Assembly (NCBI GenBank): GCA_004325065.1 | Contig: PITI01000317.1 | Span: 1-14,635, forward strand | Reading direction: 5' to 3' | Source: Hamiltosporidium magnivora | Lineage: Eukaryota; Microsporidia; Dubosqiidae | Length of the DNA stretch: 14,635 bases | Shown: positions 1 through 7,799 of the stretch, in pieces | Numbering within the stretch: position 1 is the stretch's first letter | Layout: every line of letters starts with the position of its first letter | Notes under the pieces: model-generated | Seen by the model: the letters and a program-made list of their open reading frames with translations, nothing else | What the model was told of the DNA's origin: nothing | Database searches by the model: none | Position numbers and translations under genes: made by a program

Positions 1-321
1 TGATCGACGAAGAGGACTTGAATCAGGACTAAATGCCGAAGAGAGCTGGGAGAGAGCGTCAATGAGTGTTATTATGAGATCAGAGGTGCATGAGGAACCA
101 ATACCCCCTTTAAAAGAAGAGAAGAGAGAGGAAGATGGTGAAAAAAATTTTAAACCAAAAAATAAAGCACCCCTTATTTCACAAGGAGGAACCACTTTAG
201 AGGAACCGACCAATAACATAAAGTAAGAGTCGGATTTGGAAGAAAAGACAAAAGTGGTTAAATAGGTAAAAGAAAACATATAAAAATGTTAAAAATATTT
301 TAACCCAGAATTTTATTAAAT
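1..321 (+). mobile_element. R2-like non-LTR retrotransposon, 3' end (copy A)
   Basis: This is the 3' terminus of a non-LTR retrotransposon that enters from the left edge of the window. It matches the end of a second copy (about 11875-12171) in the same order and orientation. Shared blocks are CGACGAAGAGGACTTGAA (CGACGAAAAGGACTTGAA in copy B), GGAACCAC, GAGTCGGATTT and the terminal AACCCAGAATTTTATTAAAT. Base composition is far more balanced than in the flanking spacer and drops to almost pure A/T after about 321, which marks the 3' end. Copy A is the better-preserved of the two. Assignment to the R2-like (restriction-like endonuclease) class rests on the downstream coding signature of copy B and on memory of the family, not on a search. 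Confidence 0.6.
2..226 (+). CDS. R2-like retrotransposon ORF, C-terminal end (5' partial)
   Basis: An open frame of 74 codons runs from the window edge to a TAA at 224-226. It begins DRRRGLESGLNAEESWERAS and continues as a Glu/Lys/Pro-rich tail. The beginning resembles the extreme C-terminus, just past the endonuclease domain, of R2-like non-LTR retrotransposon proteins as I remember them. The rest of the protein (zinc fingers, reverse transcriptase, endonuclease) would lie left of the window. No stop or frameshift interrupts the visible part, whereas the same segment in copy B is broken by stops, a deletion and a frame change. Copy A may therefore be the younger insertion, but nothing here shows that the full element is intact. 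Confidence 0.55.
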   Translation, partial: DRRRGLESGLNAEESWERASMSVIMRSEVHEEPIPPLKEEKREEDGEKNFKPKNKAPLISQGGTTLEEPTNNIK

Positions 322-649
322 AAATATTAAATTTGATTGAAAATTTTTTTGTAATTAAACTACTTTCTAAATTTATAATTTATATTAAATTTGATGAAAA
401 ATATTTTTTTTAAATTTGTTTACTTTGAATAAGGTCATATTCAAGTTTAATTTCCTGTTTTATATAATTACATAACTGTTTGATATTTCATTATATGTAT
501 CTTAAAATGGAAAAACCTGTAATAAAAATGGGTTATATTTATGTATAGAAGATATAAAAGGTAAATATTTTTGTTTCTAGTGTATATTTCTTTTATAGAG
601 TAAAAAAGACAGAATCTTATGATTTACGGTTAAATTCAACAAATATTAA
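322..649. other. AT-rich spacer, no gene seen
   Basis: This stretch is almost entirely A and T, with stops in all frames. I see no open frame with coding character, no RNA gene and no clear repeat. It separates the end of retroelement copy A from the duplicated region upstream of the first small gene. Confidence 0.7.
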
Positions 650-802
650 TAGGAAATATTTCTTTATTGAAATTAATATATCTTCATACTTAGAAGCAAT
701 ATAATATACCGAAAAAAAATTAGGAAATATTTCTTTATTGAAATTAATATATCTTCATACTTAGAAGCAATATAATATACCGAAAAAAAATTAGGAAATA
801 TT
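650..802 (+). repeat. Perfect 71-bp tandem duplication upstream of a promoter
   Basis: Two identical 71-bp units occupy 650-720 and 721-791, each beginning TAGGAAATATTTCTTTATTG. A third partial copy of 11 bp (TAGGAAATATT) at 792-802 runs directly into the promoter box of the gene at 837. No mismatch separates the two full units, so the duplication is recent or maintained. The 11-bp sequence present at all three boundaries is what remains when slippage or unequal exchange duplicates the interval between two short direct repeats. The unit holds no open frame of interest; its place suggests a duplicated upstream regulatory segment. Confidence 0.9.
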
Positions 803-817
803 TTAAAAGTATAAATA
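801..817 (+). promoter_or_regulatory. TATA-type promoter box, family copy 1
   Basis: The sequence TTTTAAAAGTATAAATA lies here, with TATAAATA at 810-817. It is nearly identical to the boxes before the family members at 4379 and 7449, which carry six A rather than four before the G. The first T of the TATA box is 27 bp from the ATG at 837, a normal spacing for a gene with a very short 5' leader. The match across three dispersed loci in otherwise unalignable spacer is the main support. Confidence 0.7.
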
Positions 818-836
818 CGTGAGATATAAATTTTAT

Positions 837-1412
837 ATGCATTTAATTTTGTATTTCTTTGTAAGTAAAATAAAAATGTCTTCAAATTATGGTCTTTGTC
901 ATGTACCTTTAGATCAGATGGATATATTTAGCCACAATTGTATAATGTTTGAAGCGAATACTTTATACTCCAATGATGAATCAAATAGATATAATAATCT
1001 AAATGAATCAAACGATATAAACGAATTCGACCTTATAAAAGAATCAGCAGGTAAAGATACATTCAACGGTATAAATGAAACATATGGTACAAATAAAACA
1101 GATGGTATAAATGAAACACAAGTTACGGAAGAATTCACTAGTGCTAATGAATCCGATAATACAACTGAATTCAACTGTACAAATGAATCAAATAATAAGT
1201 CAATTACTATTTCAAACAATGAAAGCAACTTCAATGAAATAATAAATGAGGTAAGAAATAAGAAAAGAAATAAGAAAAGCATTAGGATAAGCAATAAGAT
1301 TACCGTGAAGAATATTAACATTTATAGCGAGAAAAATAGTAATATAAAGCCAAATGCCAACATTACAGAACCTTTGAGTCTATTTACTAATTATAGAAGG
1401 CTTTTTCCTTAA
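837..1412 (+). CDS. Small-family protein, copy 1: signal-like leader and Asn-rich repeats
   Basis: A 191-aa protein I do not recognise. I chose the ATG at 837 rather than the in-frame ATG at 819. It lies 27 bp from the TATA box, and its first 47 residues then align without gaps with the copies at 4379 and 7449; 819 lies only one base past the TATA box. Residues 1-13 (MHLILYFFVSKIK) are hydrophobic and could be a short signal peptide. Residues 21-38 hold the family motif: C21, P24, Q27, F31, H33, C35, M37, F38. L43 and S45-D47 are also shared. Residues 50-135 are a low-complexity Asn/Thr/Glu/Ser region with repeated NES/NET. Residues 140-165 are basic (RNKKRNKKS), and the C-terminus is YRRLFP, echoed by copy 3. 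Met14 is an alternative start. A secreted or surface role is inference only. Confidence 0.75.
   Translation: MHLILYFFVSKIKMSSNYGLCHVPLDQMDIFSHNCIMFEANTLYSNDESNRYNNLNESNDINEFDLIKESAGKDTFNGINETYGTNKTDGINETQVTEEFTSANESDNTTEFNCTNESNNKSITISNNESNFNEIINEVRNKKRNKKSIRISNKITVKNINIYSEKNSNIKPNANITEPLSLFTNYRRLFP
1066..1196 (+). repeat. In-gene tandem repeats (18-bp and 36-bp units)
   Basis: Inside the copy-1 gene, three 18-bp units (1066-1083, 1084-1101, 1102-1119) encode variants of (N/Y/D)-G-(I/T)-N-(E/K)-T. They are followed by two degenerate 36-bp units (1125-1160 and 1161-1196), each encoding a 12-residue block of the form T-x-E-F-x-x-x-N-E-S-x-N. Units are multiples of three, so the frame is kept. 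These are codon-level expansions of an Asn/Thr/Glu/Ser spacer that copies 2 and 3 largely lack. Confidence 0.75.
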
Positions 1413-2958
1413 TAAGTTATTCTATATATTTTGTTTTATGATATCAGTAAAATAGAAGATAATGGATTTTTAAAATGAATTAAATGTTGTTTTTTAACGT
1501 GTTGTACTAATCTTTTATTGGTTTATAATAAAATCTGTTTAATTTTAGATCTAAAATTCCTTGATTAAAATTTTTTTATAGTTTGTTTTAATTTGTTTTA
1601 ATTTGTTTATAGTTAATATTACTTTTGACAAGTTTTGTGTAGTTTTTTTTAAAAAATTGCTGTTTATAATTTTACAGTTATAATTACTTTTAAAAAAATT
1701 ATATTTGAAGCTTTTCCAATATTTTATATCTGGTTTGTTATTTTGTATTTTTTAAACAAGTTACAATTTAATTAATATCAATGTAATTAATTTATATAAT
1801 AATAACTTAATATAAGCATTTTAATATTTACTGTTTAAAGATATTTAAGGTAAATAATTATATCTAAGATGTACATTTCTTTTTAATTATATCAAGATTT
1901 TTTTACTGTATTTTAAGTACTAATTTCTATAGGCATTAATGAGCTTCTACTTTCTAGTCAGTGTAGTAATTGTAATACAAATCTTTAAGTAATTTATTAT
2001 TTGTAAGTATTTCATTTTTTTGGCTTTGTTTAATACTATGTGGAAGAATAGTTCAAAATATTATTTGATACTAAAATTAAGAAGAATACTTTTAAAAGTA
2101 ATAAAACGTGTAATTTATATTAAACGAAAAAGATATAACAGCTTATCTACGATAAAAAAAATAAATTAGATATATTAAAATTGAATACCAAGCAATATCT
2201 TGATTTCAAATATTTTGTAAATTTGCTAATTAATAGGAATCATATTTTTTTATTAGTTGTAAAAAAATTATATTTAAATTATTCGTATAGTAAAACATTG
2301 TCTTATTATACTTATAAATTGTTCTCGTTGTTTTTCTAATTTGGAATTTAAATATTACAGATGTTTTTGATTAAATAACAGTGTTTTAATAAAAAAATAA
2401 GTATAAATATTACTTCTATAATAGAATATATTTTGATTAATTGCAATCTTTTTAATAAGAAACTTTTAGTTAAGTTTAAGATTAGAAATTAACTTTTTTG
2501 AAAAATATTGTAGGAATATAAACAAAATATAATAATTCTTTTAGTTCGAATGACTTTTTATAAATTAAAGGTTCTCATATTTTATATGTACAAGTAAAAC
2601 GATATGTTTTATAAATTACTAATATATTTGTATAAAAATATAAGACTTTTTTTTTATGAGAACGATGAGTTTCTATAAAAATCGAGTTCTTCAAATATTT
2701 TATTTAAACTTTCTATTAATATTCTAATAGTTACACATAACTTTGAACAAATCTAAATTCATTTTTTTTTAAATAAAATATCTAAACCTTTAGTATTGTG
2801 TTAATCTCTACATATAATTGGTTTGTAATCAAGGTTTGTTGGTTTATGATAGCGTATTTATGAACATATCTTATAAACCAAATGCATTCTTAAGGTTTCT
2901 AAATGTACTTTTCAGATATAATTACATTTTAAATATCCATTAAAAATTTACTTCAAAA
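1413..2958. other. Long AT-rich spacer, no gene seen
   Basis: About 1.5 kb of nearly pure A/T sequence without a credible open frame or RNA gene. Two small items are visible. One is a 10-bp unit TTTGTTTTAA present about three times at 1582-1611. The other is an isolated match to the family promoter box (AAAAAAATAAGTATAAATA) at 2392-2410, which is not followed by an ATG or family-like coding sequence at the expected distance. Confidence 0.65.
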
Positions 2959-3406
2959 TATTTTGACTTAACATTGATTAAATGGCTGTTAAGCTGGCAA
3001 AACGAACTTAATTTAACATTCCAAGAAACCAATGTATATTATCTTCTGAAACTATATGCACAGGTCTTCAATTTCGTAATAATTTTATTCGAGTATTTAT
3101 ATTCTCACCTAGTCGGTTTTTTTGTATATTTTTTAATCTTATATCATATGTTTAGGCTTTTTTTACTAATAAATAAAAAAATTTATAACAGTATTTAAAT
3201 TTTTTTGCCTTGTTTCTTCTGAAATACTTGCTTTGGATTTTGTAGAGTTTCTTTCGGCATTTTTTGTTTATTCTGTTCGATTTGCTACAAATTCTTGATC
3301 GCTTCAATTTTTTTTCTCGTTGAGGTTTATGAGTGCGAAGCCTTTTCTTTGTCAGGAAAAACGGTTCAAATTTGCGATATATTGTGTAATTAATTCGATA
3401 CTTTTA
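2959..3406. other. Weak ORF island, possible gene relic
   Basis: A short island of less extreme composition. On the + strand a frame without an ATG start runs to a TAA at 3196-3198 and encodes a hydrophobic, possibly membrane-spanning stretch (start of the readable part IKWLLSWQNELNLTFQETN). On the - strand an 83-codon open frame without any Met spans 3403-3152 and is very rich in Lys and Arg. A further + frame at about 3205-3405 reads through with one stop. In AT-rich DNA, frames of this length arise by chance, and the two strands cannot all be coding. I take it as, at most, a decayed insertion or gene. Confidence 0.2.
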
Positions 3407-4337
3407 TAACCTCTTAATCATCTCAAGTAAAAATTTTTAAAATTAATCAGGTATAAGATTCCAGCAATAATTGCGTAATGCATTATTAAGGTAGAAAATA
3501 AATAGCACGGAGAAAAGCAAAAAAATTAATACTGTTATACGATTGTTCATTTATTAGTAAAAAAACCAAATAGTATTACAACCTTAGTTAAATTGATTCT
3601 TACTCTATAACATATTTATAATTTGGATTCTTTTATATTGAACTTTATGATTAGAGCAGGAAATGAAAAGGATTCACTGAGGGCATTTTATCTTCCCATA
3701 AACATGTCTTTATCTTCCTAAGAAAAAAATTTTATCTCCTTTGATATTATTTATTATCATTTCCGATAAAATTCCTTTTATATCTCATTTATTATTCCAA
3801 ATTAAGGAAGTTTTCAATTAAAGTATAATATTTTTCTGCTTAAATTAAATATTTTATAATAAAATGCCAGTTATTTTTCAGAATATAAAATAATAAATAT
3901 TTTTTTTCAAGATAAATTAAAAAGTGCCAAAAAAACGATTATATTATCTACCTTTCTTTAAAAATTTTGTTTAAAATATATCAAAGTTAGGTTTTTGTAA
4001 TTAATTTTATTTTGATCTAAAATTATATCAATAAGTTTATAAAGGCTTGGAATTAAGAGTACAGTAAGTCTTTTTGGTTTTAACAATTTTATATTGCTTA
4101 ATTAATATATCTTTACAAATATATTTAAAAGTAATGATATCTGGGTTGTGAGAGTATACGTACATATTAAATTCATTGTAAAATTCTATCTTTTACTAAT
4201 CCGTATTTTAGCCAATAAATTGGAACATTTAAAAAATTTGAATAGACGATTCTGTTTTTTTTTAAATAGCTCCCAGTTTAATTATTTTCCAATCAATTTT
4301 TTTTTAACATTTAGGAGAATATAGATTAAAAAAATAC
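3407..4337. other. AT-rich spacer, no gene seen
   Basis: No coding frame or RNA gene is recognisable. A loosely repeated TTTATCTTCC/TTTATCTCC theme occurs at about 3688-3800, but it does not form a regular array. The segment leads into the promoter of family copy 2. Confidence 0.6.
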
Positions 4338-4356
4338 TTTTAAAAAAGTATAAATA
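4338..4356 (+). promoter_or_regulatory. TATA-type promoter box, family copy 2
   Basis: The 19-bp sequence TTTTAAAAAAGTATAAATA occurs here and again, identically, before copy 3 at 7408-7426. The TATA box starts at 4349, 30 bp from the ATG at 4379, the same spacing as in copy 3. Its survival beside a gene with an internal stop suggests the gene was disabled recently or is still transcribed. Confidence 0.7.
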
Positions 4357-4378
4357 TATGGAGAAATAGTATTTTAAA

Positions 4379-4681
4379 ATGATATTTCTGGTTTCTTTTT
4401 TTTTCTTTAAAATTTAAACTTCATCATATCATGGAATTTTTCAGATACCTAACGATCAATTTGATACCTTTAGAAATCATTGTGAAATTTTTAAACAAGG
4501 TACTTTGTATTCTGGTGATAACGTGAATGAACCAAACGCAAATACAATTTTCCCCGCAATTTCAGATAAGTTTTTACAAGAAAAAATCAATAAAGTAAAT
4601 GAAGAAATCAAAAGTCGAAATCCGATAGAGTTAGGGAATCCAAAATTTGAGGGCTGGGGAACAAATTTTCTAAACGGATAG
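4379..4681 (+). pseudogene. Small-family copy 2, one in-frame stop
   Basis: From the ATG at 4379 the frame reads MIFLVSFFFFKI, then a TAA at 4415-4417, then stays open for 87 codons to a TAG at 4679-4681. Across the stop it aligns without gaps with copies 1 and 3. The leader matches copy 3 (MIFL), S15-S16 and G19 match copy 1, and the motif is present as P24, Q27, F31, H34, C35, F38, then TLYS and D47. The two codons at the stop (TAA-ACT) replace the K/R-Met pair of the other copies, so the internal Met is lost too. Cys21 is Phe. The C-terminal half (GWGTNFLNG end) does not match the others. Most likely it is a young pseudogene. Alternatives are a GT-AG intron at about 4391-4444, which would keep frame but delete conserved codons, or an assembly error. 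Confidence 0.65.
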
Positions 4682-4734
4682 TCTTTTTTAGTCATGATTT
4701 TTCAAGTAATTGGTTTTTTATACCCAAAGTCGAA

Positions 4735-4740
4735 AATAAA
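4735..4740 (+). terminator. AATAAA, possible poly(A) signal of copy 2
   Basis: AATAAA lies 54 bp past the stop of family copy 2. In sequence this A-rich the hexamer occurs often by chance, so only its position supports it. Confidence 0.2.
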
Positions 4741-4837
4741 ACAAATATTATCAAATAATATTAAAAACCTTTGTTGTCTTAATTTTATAAAAACCTTCTA
4801 ACATTTTTAAACTTTTTATTTCAAGAAAATATAAATC

Positions 4838-5197
4838 ATGAATATTTCAAAGCATCGAAAAATTGTTAGATTTCTTGCCGAAGGCTTTCACAATATCTTG
4901 GAGTTTTAAACAAGCTAAATTTCGGAATTTTTGATATACGAGCCTATTTACGGAAGTTGGAGGTAAAAATTTGACATAAGTCATATATAAGCATTGAAGG
5001 TTTCATTCACATTTATTTAAATTCCAATACTAAAATTTTACCTGTATTTGTCTCTACCGGGTTGATCAACTAAAGAAATCATAATTTTTAAACTTCATAC
5101 ATATAAGATACATTATCAATTCTTGAAAAAAAGATTACAACACTCTGCAGATATATATGAAAAATCTTTGGGCAATTTGATTAGAAGTGTAAACTAA
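4838..5197 (+). pseudogene. Possible DNA transposase relic with HTH-like start
   Basis: From ATG 4838 one frame reads MNISKHRKIVRFLAEG. Near 4882 the same theme continues two bases over as LSQYLGVLNKLNFGIFDIRA and LRKLEVK, ending at TGA 4972-4974. A third piece in the first frame, from 5066 to the TAA at 5195-5197, reads STKEIIIFKLHTYKIHYQFL and ends SLGNLIRSVN. The joined order of an (R/K)-x-I-V-x-x-L-x-x-G-L-S helix, a second helix and an L-R-K-L-E segment is typical of helix-turn-helix DNA-binding starts of Tc1/mariner-type transposases. No catalytic DDE/D segment is visible downstream. This is a fragment with at least one frameshift and a stop; the family call is tentative. Confidence 0.33.
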
Positions 5198-7407
5198 TAA
5201 ATAAAAATTCCCGAGACTTTGATATTTAATTTTTTTAATGGTTTTTTTATAATACACCGATTGTTTTCGTGCTTGAATTAATGTTTAAGTTTGATAGTTT
5301 GTATGTTTCTATAATATTAAGATATTATGATATAAATAATCTTAAACATCAAATCAAGTATATTATATATTTTATGAATAGTATTAACAATATTTTTTCT
5401 TTGAATATTTGCGGTATAAAATTTTAAAAGAAAAAACTTTTATTTATTGCTTAATAACGTTGGTTTTCATTGTTTTTTTATATATTCGCACATTCAAAAC
5501 AGAGAAATAAATTCAGTTGTATCTTAAAACCAATATTTCTCCATTAAATATGAATTATAAAAAATCAAGATAAATTGTAAAATTTATTTGATGATTAAAC
5601 TAATTAATTCTTTTTGATACGCAATTACTATTTAAATAGATTTCCTATGTTTTAGCAATACATTAAGCTCTCGGGTTTTCATTTAAAAAGATTATAGAAT
5701 CATATCTGCAAAAATATTTCTAAAAAAGAATATTTGCCAGAAACATTATAAATATATAAAAACGGTGTTTATTAAATTAAATACTTATCAAAACCTATGA
5801 GTCCTATATAATATTTAATTAAAAGAGATTCTTATAGCAATTGATTTAATAATTTCTTATTATTGCTAATTGACTTTAATATATATTTTTGAAACCAAAC
5901 CGATGAATCAGTTAGAATCTTTATTTTCAAAAATTACTAGAAATTTCCGTATATTTTAAAAGAAAAATATGTAAAAATGATACTTTAAGACTGTTTAGAT
6001 TATTTATTTCGGTTGTCTGGAAAACTCATTGTTCTAATCTTCAAAAAGTATTAGATTAGTATTTTTACGAATAACTAGTATAATTGAGAAGAAATCTATA
6101 ATTAATATATTCAAAGCTATGAAAATATTCAATCAGCAGCATATTTGCCTTTATGGGTTTAATATAATTCATTGTCTAAATAATTTTGCGTTTTAAGTTA
6201 AATCTTGAAAAGATATAATCATTACTGGATAATTAAGTCGATTAATGTTTGTAAATACAAAAAAAAAGAAATCCGTAAATTAATAGATTATCTCTTTGAT
6301 CATATAGTTCGTTTAAAAATTAAAAATATTATCATTTTTTAGATGTAAAAAATGAATAAAATAGTTATTTATATTAAATAATTCTTCTTGTTTGTTTAGT
6401 ATTTTAATAGTTTTTAATTTAAGAATGCTTTAGAAAGTTTTTATATTTTATAATTTTTACAAAATATTGTAATTAAATGATACCTATAAGAACAATCAAT
6501 TCGCGTACTTTTTTTGGTTTATTTTGCTTTTTTTAACATTTTTTATGTGTTTCCTAAAATATCTGATTAGAATTCGTTGTAATTGCTTCAAATGACTAAA
6601 AACCTTTTTTGGTCCATATTGACTCATTCTTTGATAAGAAACCCATCCAAAAGAGTAGATGGAATTAATCTTGTGTTTTTTTAAGAATTCTATATTATTT
6701 CAAGCAATCCAACTCATTTTCTATAGAATTCAAAGTCTAATGTTTTGTATGTTTAATGTGATTATAAAAAAAAATTCTGATTTATTTTGATGTTTTTCCT
6801 CTAAGCTTTCCACAAAAAATATTAAAAATTTGTGAAAATGTCGTTTGATGATCAAGAAATAAATAAAAAAAGGTATAAAATATTTAAAATCTATTCTACA
6901 TGAACTATCTCAGTATAATGCCTCAACCATTTTATCTTAAGGCACAATATATAAAAATTTTTGTAAAAAAATCATATTATCTATTAGAAATCCTAATTAA
7001 TAATAAAAGTAAAAAAAAATTTTAAATAAAAAACGAATAAATTGCTATCTTAACAAACAAACCATAATTCTTTTTGTAATTTACAGGTAATATTTAGTCC
7101 CAATTTATCGTTTATGAATATAATATTTCGAAAAAAATATATCATTATATATAAATTTACAAAAATTAATTTAGGAATATCATATTTCCTCAAATTGACA
7201 AAGAAGTCTTGTATTGTTATATAACACATCTTTTAATACAATTTTTTTCAATTTAATTTGAATTTTCTTTTATATTAAAAAGATACAAGTTTTGATGTGC
7301 CGAATTATTTCAACACAAATTTAAAAGTTTGTAAAATATTTTTATTATTTAAAAAAATTGTTAATTACTTGAATTTAAAAAAATAGCGAAAATTAATTTA
7401 CAATTTT
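5198..7407. other. Long AT-rich spacer, no secure gene
   Basis: About 2.2 kb without a convincing gene. Three minor items are visible. A perfect 10-bp inverted repeat with a GATG loop lies at 6332-6355. A 67-codon Met-poor open frame on the - strand spans 6699-6496 and is rich in Lys and Tyr, a length that chance can give here. A 21-codon frame starting ATG 6838 (MSFDDQEINKKRYKIFKIYS) ends at TGA 6901-6903 and may be the stub of a lost gene. Confidence 0.6.
6332..6355. repeat. Perfect 10-bp inverted repeat, 4-nt loop
   Basis: TCATTTTTTA at 6332-6341 and TAAAAAATGA at 6346-6355 are exact reverse complements separated by GATG. It lies in featureless spacer with no gene close by. AT-rich DNA makes such hairpins common, so it may have no function. 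Confidence 0.5.
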
Positions 7408-7426
7408 TTTTAAAAAAGTATAAATA
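7408..7426 (+). promoter_or_regulatory. TATA-type promoter box, family copy 3
   Basis: TTTTAAAAAAGTATAAATA, identical over 19 bp to the box of copy 2, lies within a run of T. The TATA box starts at 7419, 30 bp before the ATG at 7449. Upstream of the box the flanks of the three genes do not align by eye, which makes the box look selectively kept. Confidence 0.7.
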
Positions 7427-7448
7427 GAATAAGAAAATATAATTCTAT

Positions 7449-7763
7449 ATGATATTTTTATTGTTTGTAATATTTTTAGATGTCAGAATGACATTGGTCT
7501 GTGAGATTTGTAAGATACCTATGAACCAAACACATATATTTAATGATCATTGTTCAATGTTTAAATCAAAAATATTAGATTCAGAAGATTTCTTTAATAA
7601 TATAAATATGAATACTGAACCACAAAATACTGTAAGTCCGAAACCAAATATTGAAAATACAAATGAAAAGATACAAAATCAAACTCAAAGAAATGTGATT
7701 AAAAATAACAAAAAACGACTTGGATCTTATAAAATATCTCCAGAAAGGCTTTTCTTTGACTGA
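7449..7763 (+). CDS. Small-family protein, copy 3: short Cys-containing, signal-like leader
   Basis: An intact 104-aa protein of the same unrecognised family as the genes at 837 and 4379. Residues 1-13 (MIFLLFVIFLDVR) form a hydrophobic leader resembling a short signal peptide. Then come C18-x2-C21, P24, Q27, F31, H34-C35, M37 and F38, with L43, S45 and D47 also conserved. C18, C21, H34 and C35 could bind a metal or form disulfides, but C18 is absent from copies 1 and 2 and C21 from copy 2, so a zinc site is not a family rule. Residues 48-85 are a polar Asn-rich spacer without the expansions of copy 1. The tail is basic (KNNKKR) and ends ERLFFD, recalling RRLFP in copy 1. The start is set by the shared promoter spacing; Met14 is an in-frame alternative. 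Function unknown. Confidence 0.75.
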   Translation: MIFLLFVIFLDVRMTLVCEICKIPMNQTHIFNDHCSMFKSKILDSEDFFNNINMNTEPQNTVSPKPNIENTNEKIQNQTQRNVIKNNKKRLGSYKISPERLFFD

Positions 7764-7789
7764 TAGAAAGTATGCTATTTTATTTTTAT

Positions 7790-7795
7790 AATAAA
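7790..7795 (+). terminator. AATAAA, possible poly(A) signal of copy 3
   Basis: AATAAA begins 27 bp after the stop of copy 3, a usual distance for a compact eukaryotic gene. The hexamer is common in this composition, so confidence is low. Confidence 0.3.
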
Positions 7796-7799
7796 AAAG

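Noticed and set aside
673..885. 70-codon - strand open frame over the 71-bp repeat and promoter
   Set aside because: It is made of the duplicated AT-rich units and overlaps the promoter and start of the + strand gene; composition is Phe/Ile/Tyr only.
914..1321. 135-codon open frame on the - strand inside the copy-1 gene
   Set aside because: It is the complementary shadow of the Asn/Glu/Ser repeat region, giving a Leu/Phe/Ser-only protein with no homologue in the other family copies.
3360..3378. GGTTCAAATTTGC resembling a tRNA T-loop
   Set aside because: No acceptor, D or anticodon stems could be folded around it.
4477..4695. 72-codon - strand open frame opposite family copy 2
   Set aside because: It is antisense to the homologous + strand frame, which aligns with two other genes.
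6496..6699. 67-codon - strand open frame with Lys/Tyr/Gly content
   Set aside because: No Met near its beginning, no promoter box, and a length expected a few times by chance in a window of this composition; a loose resemblance of its basic tail to the frame at 3152-3403 is not convincing.
6838..6903. 21-codon ORF MSFDDQEINKKRYKIFKIYS
   Set aside because: The start looks gene-like, but it is too short, has no family match and no promoter box at the usual spacing.
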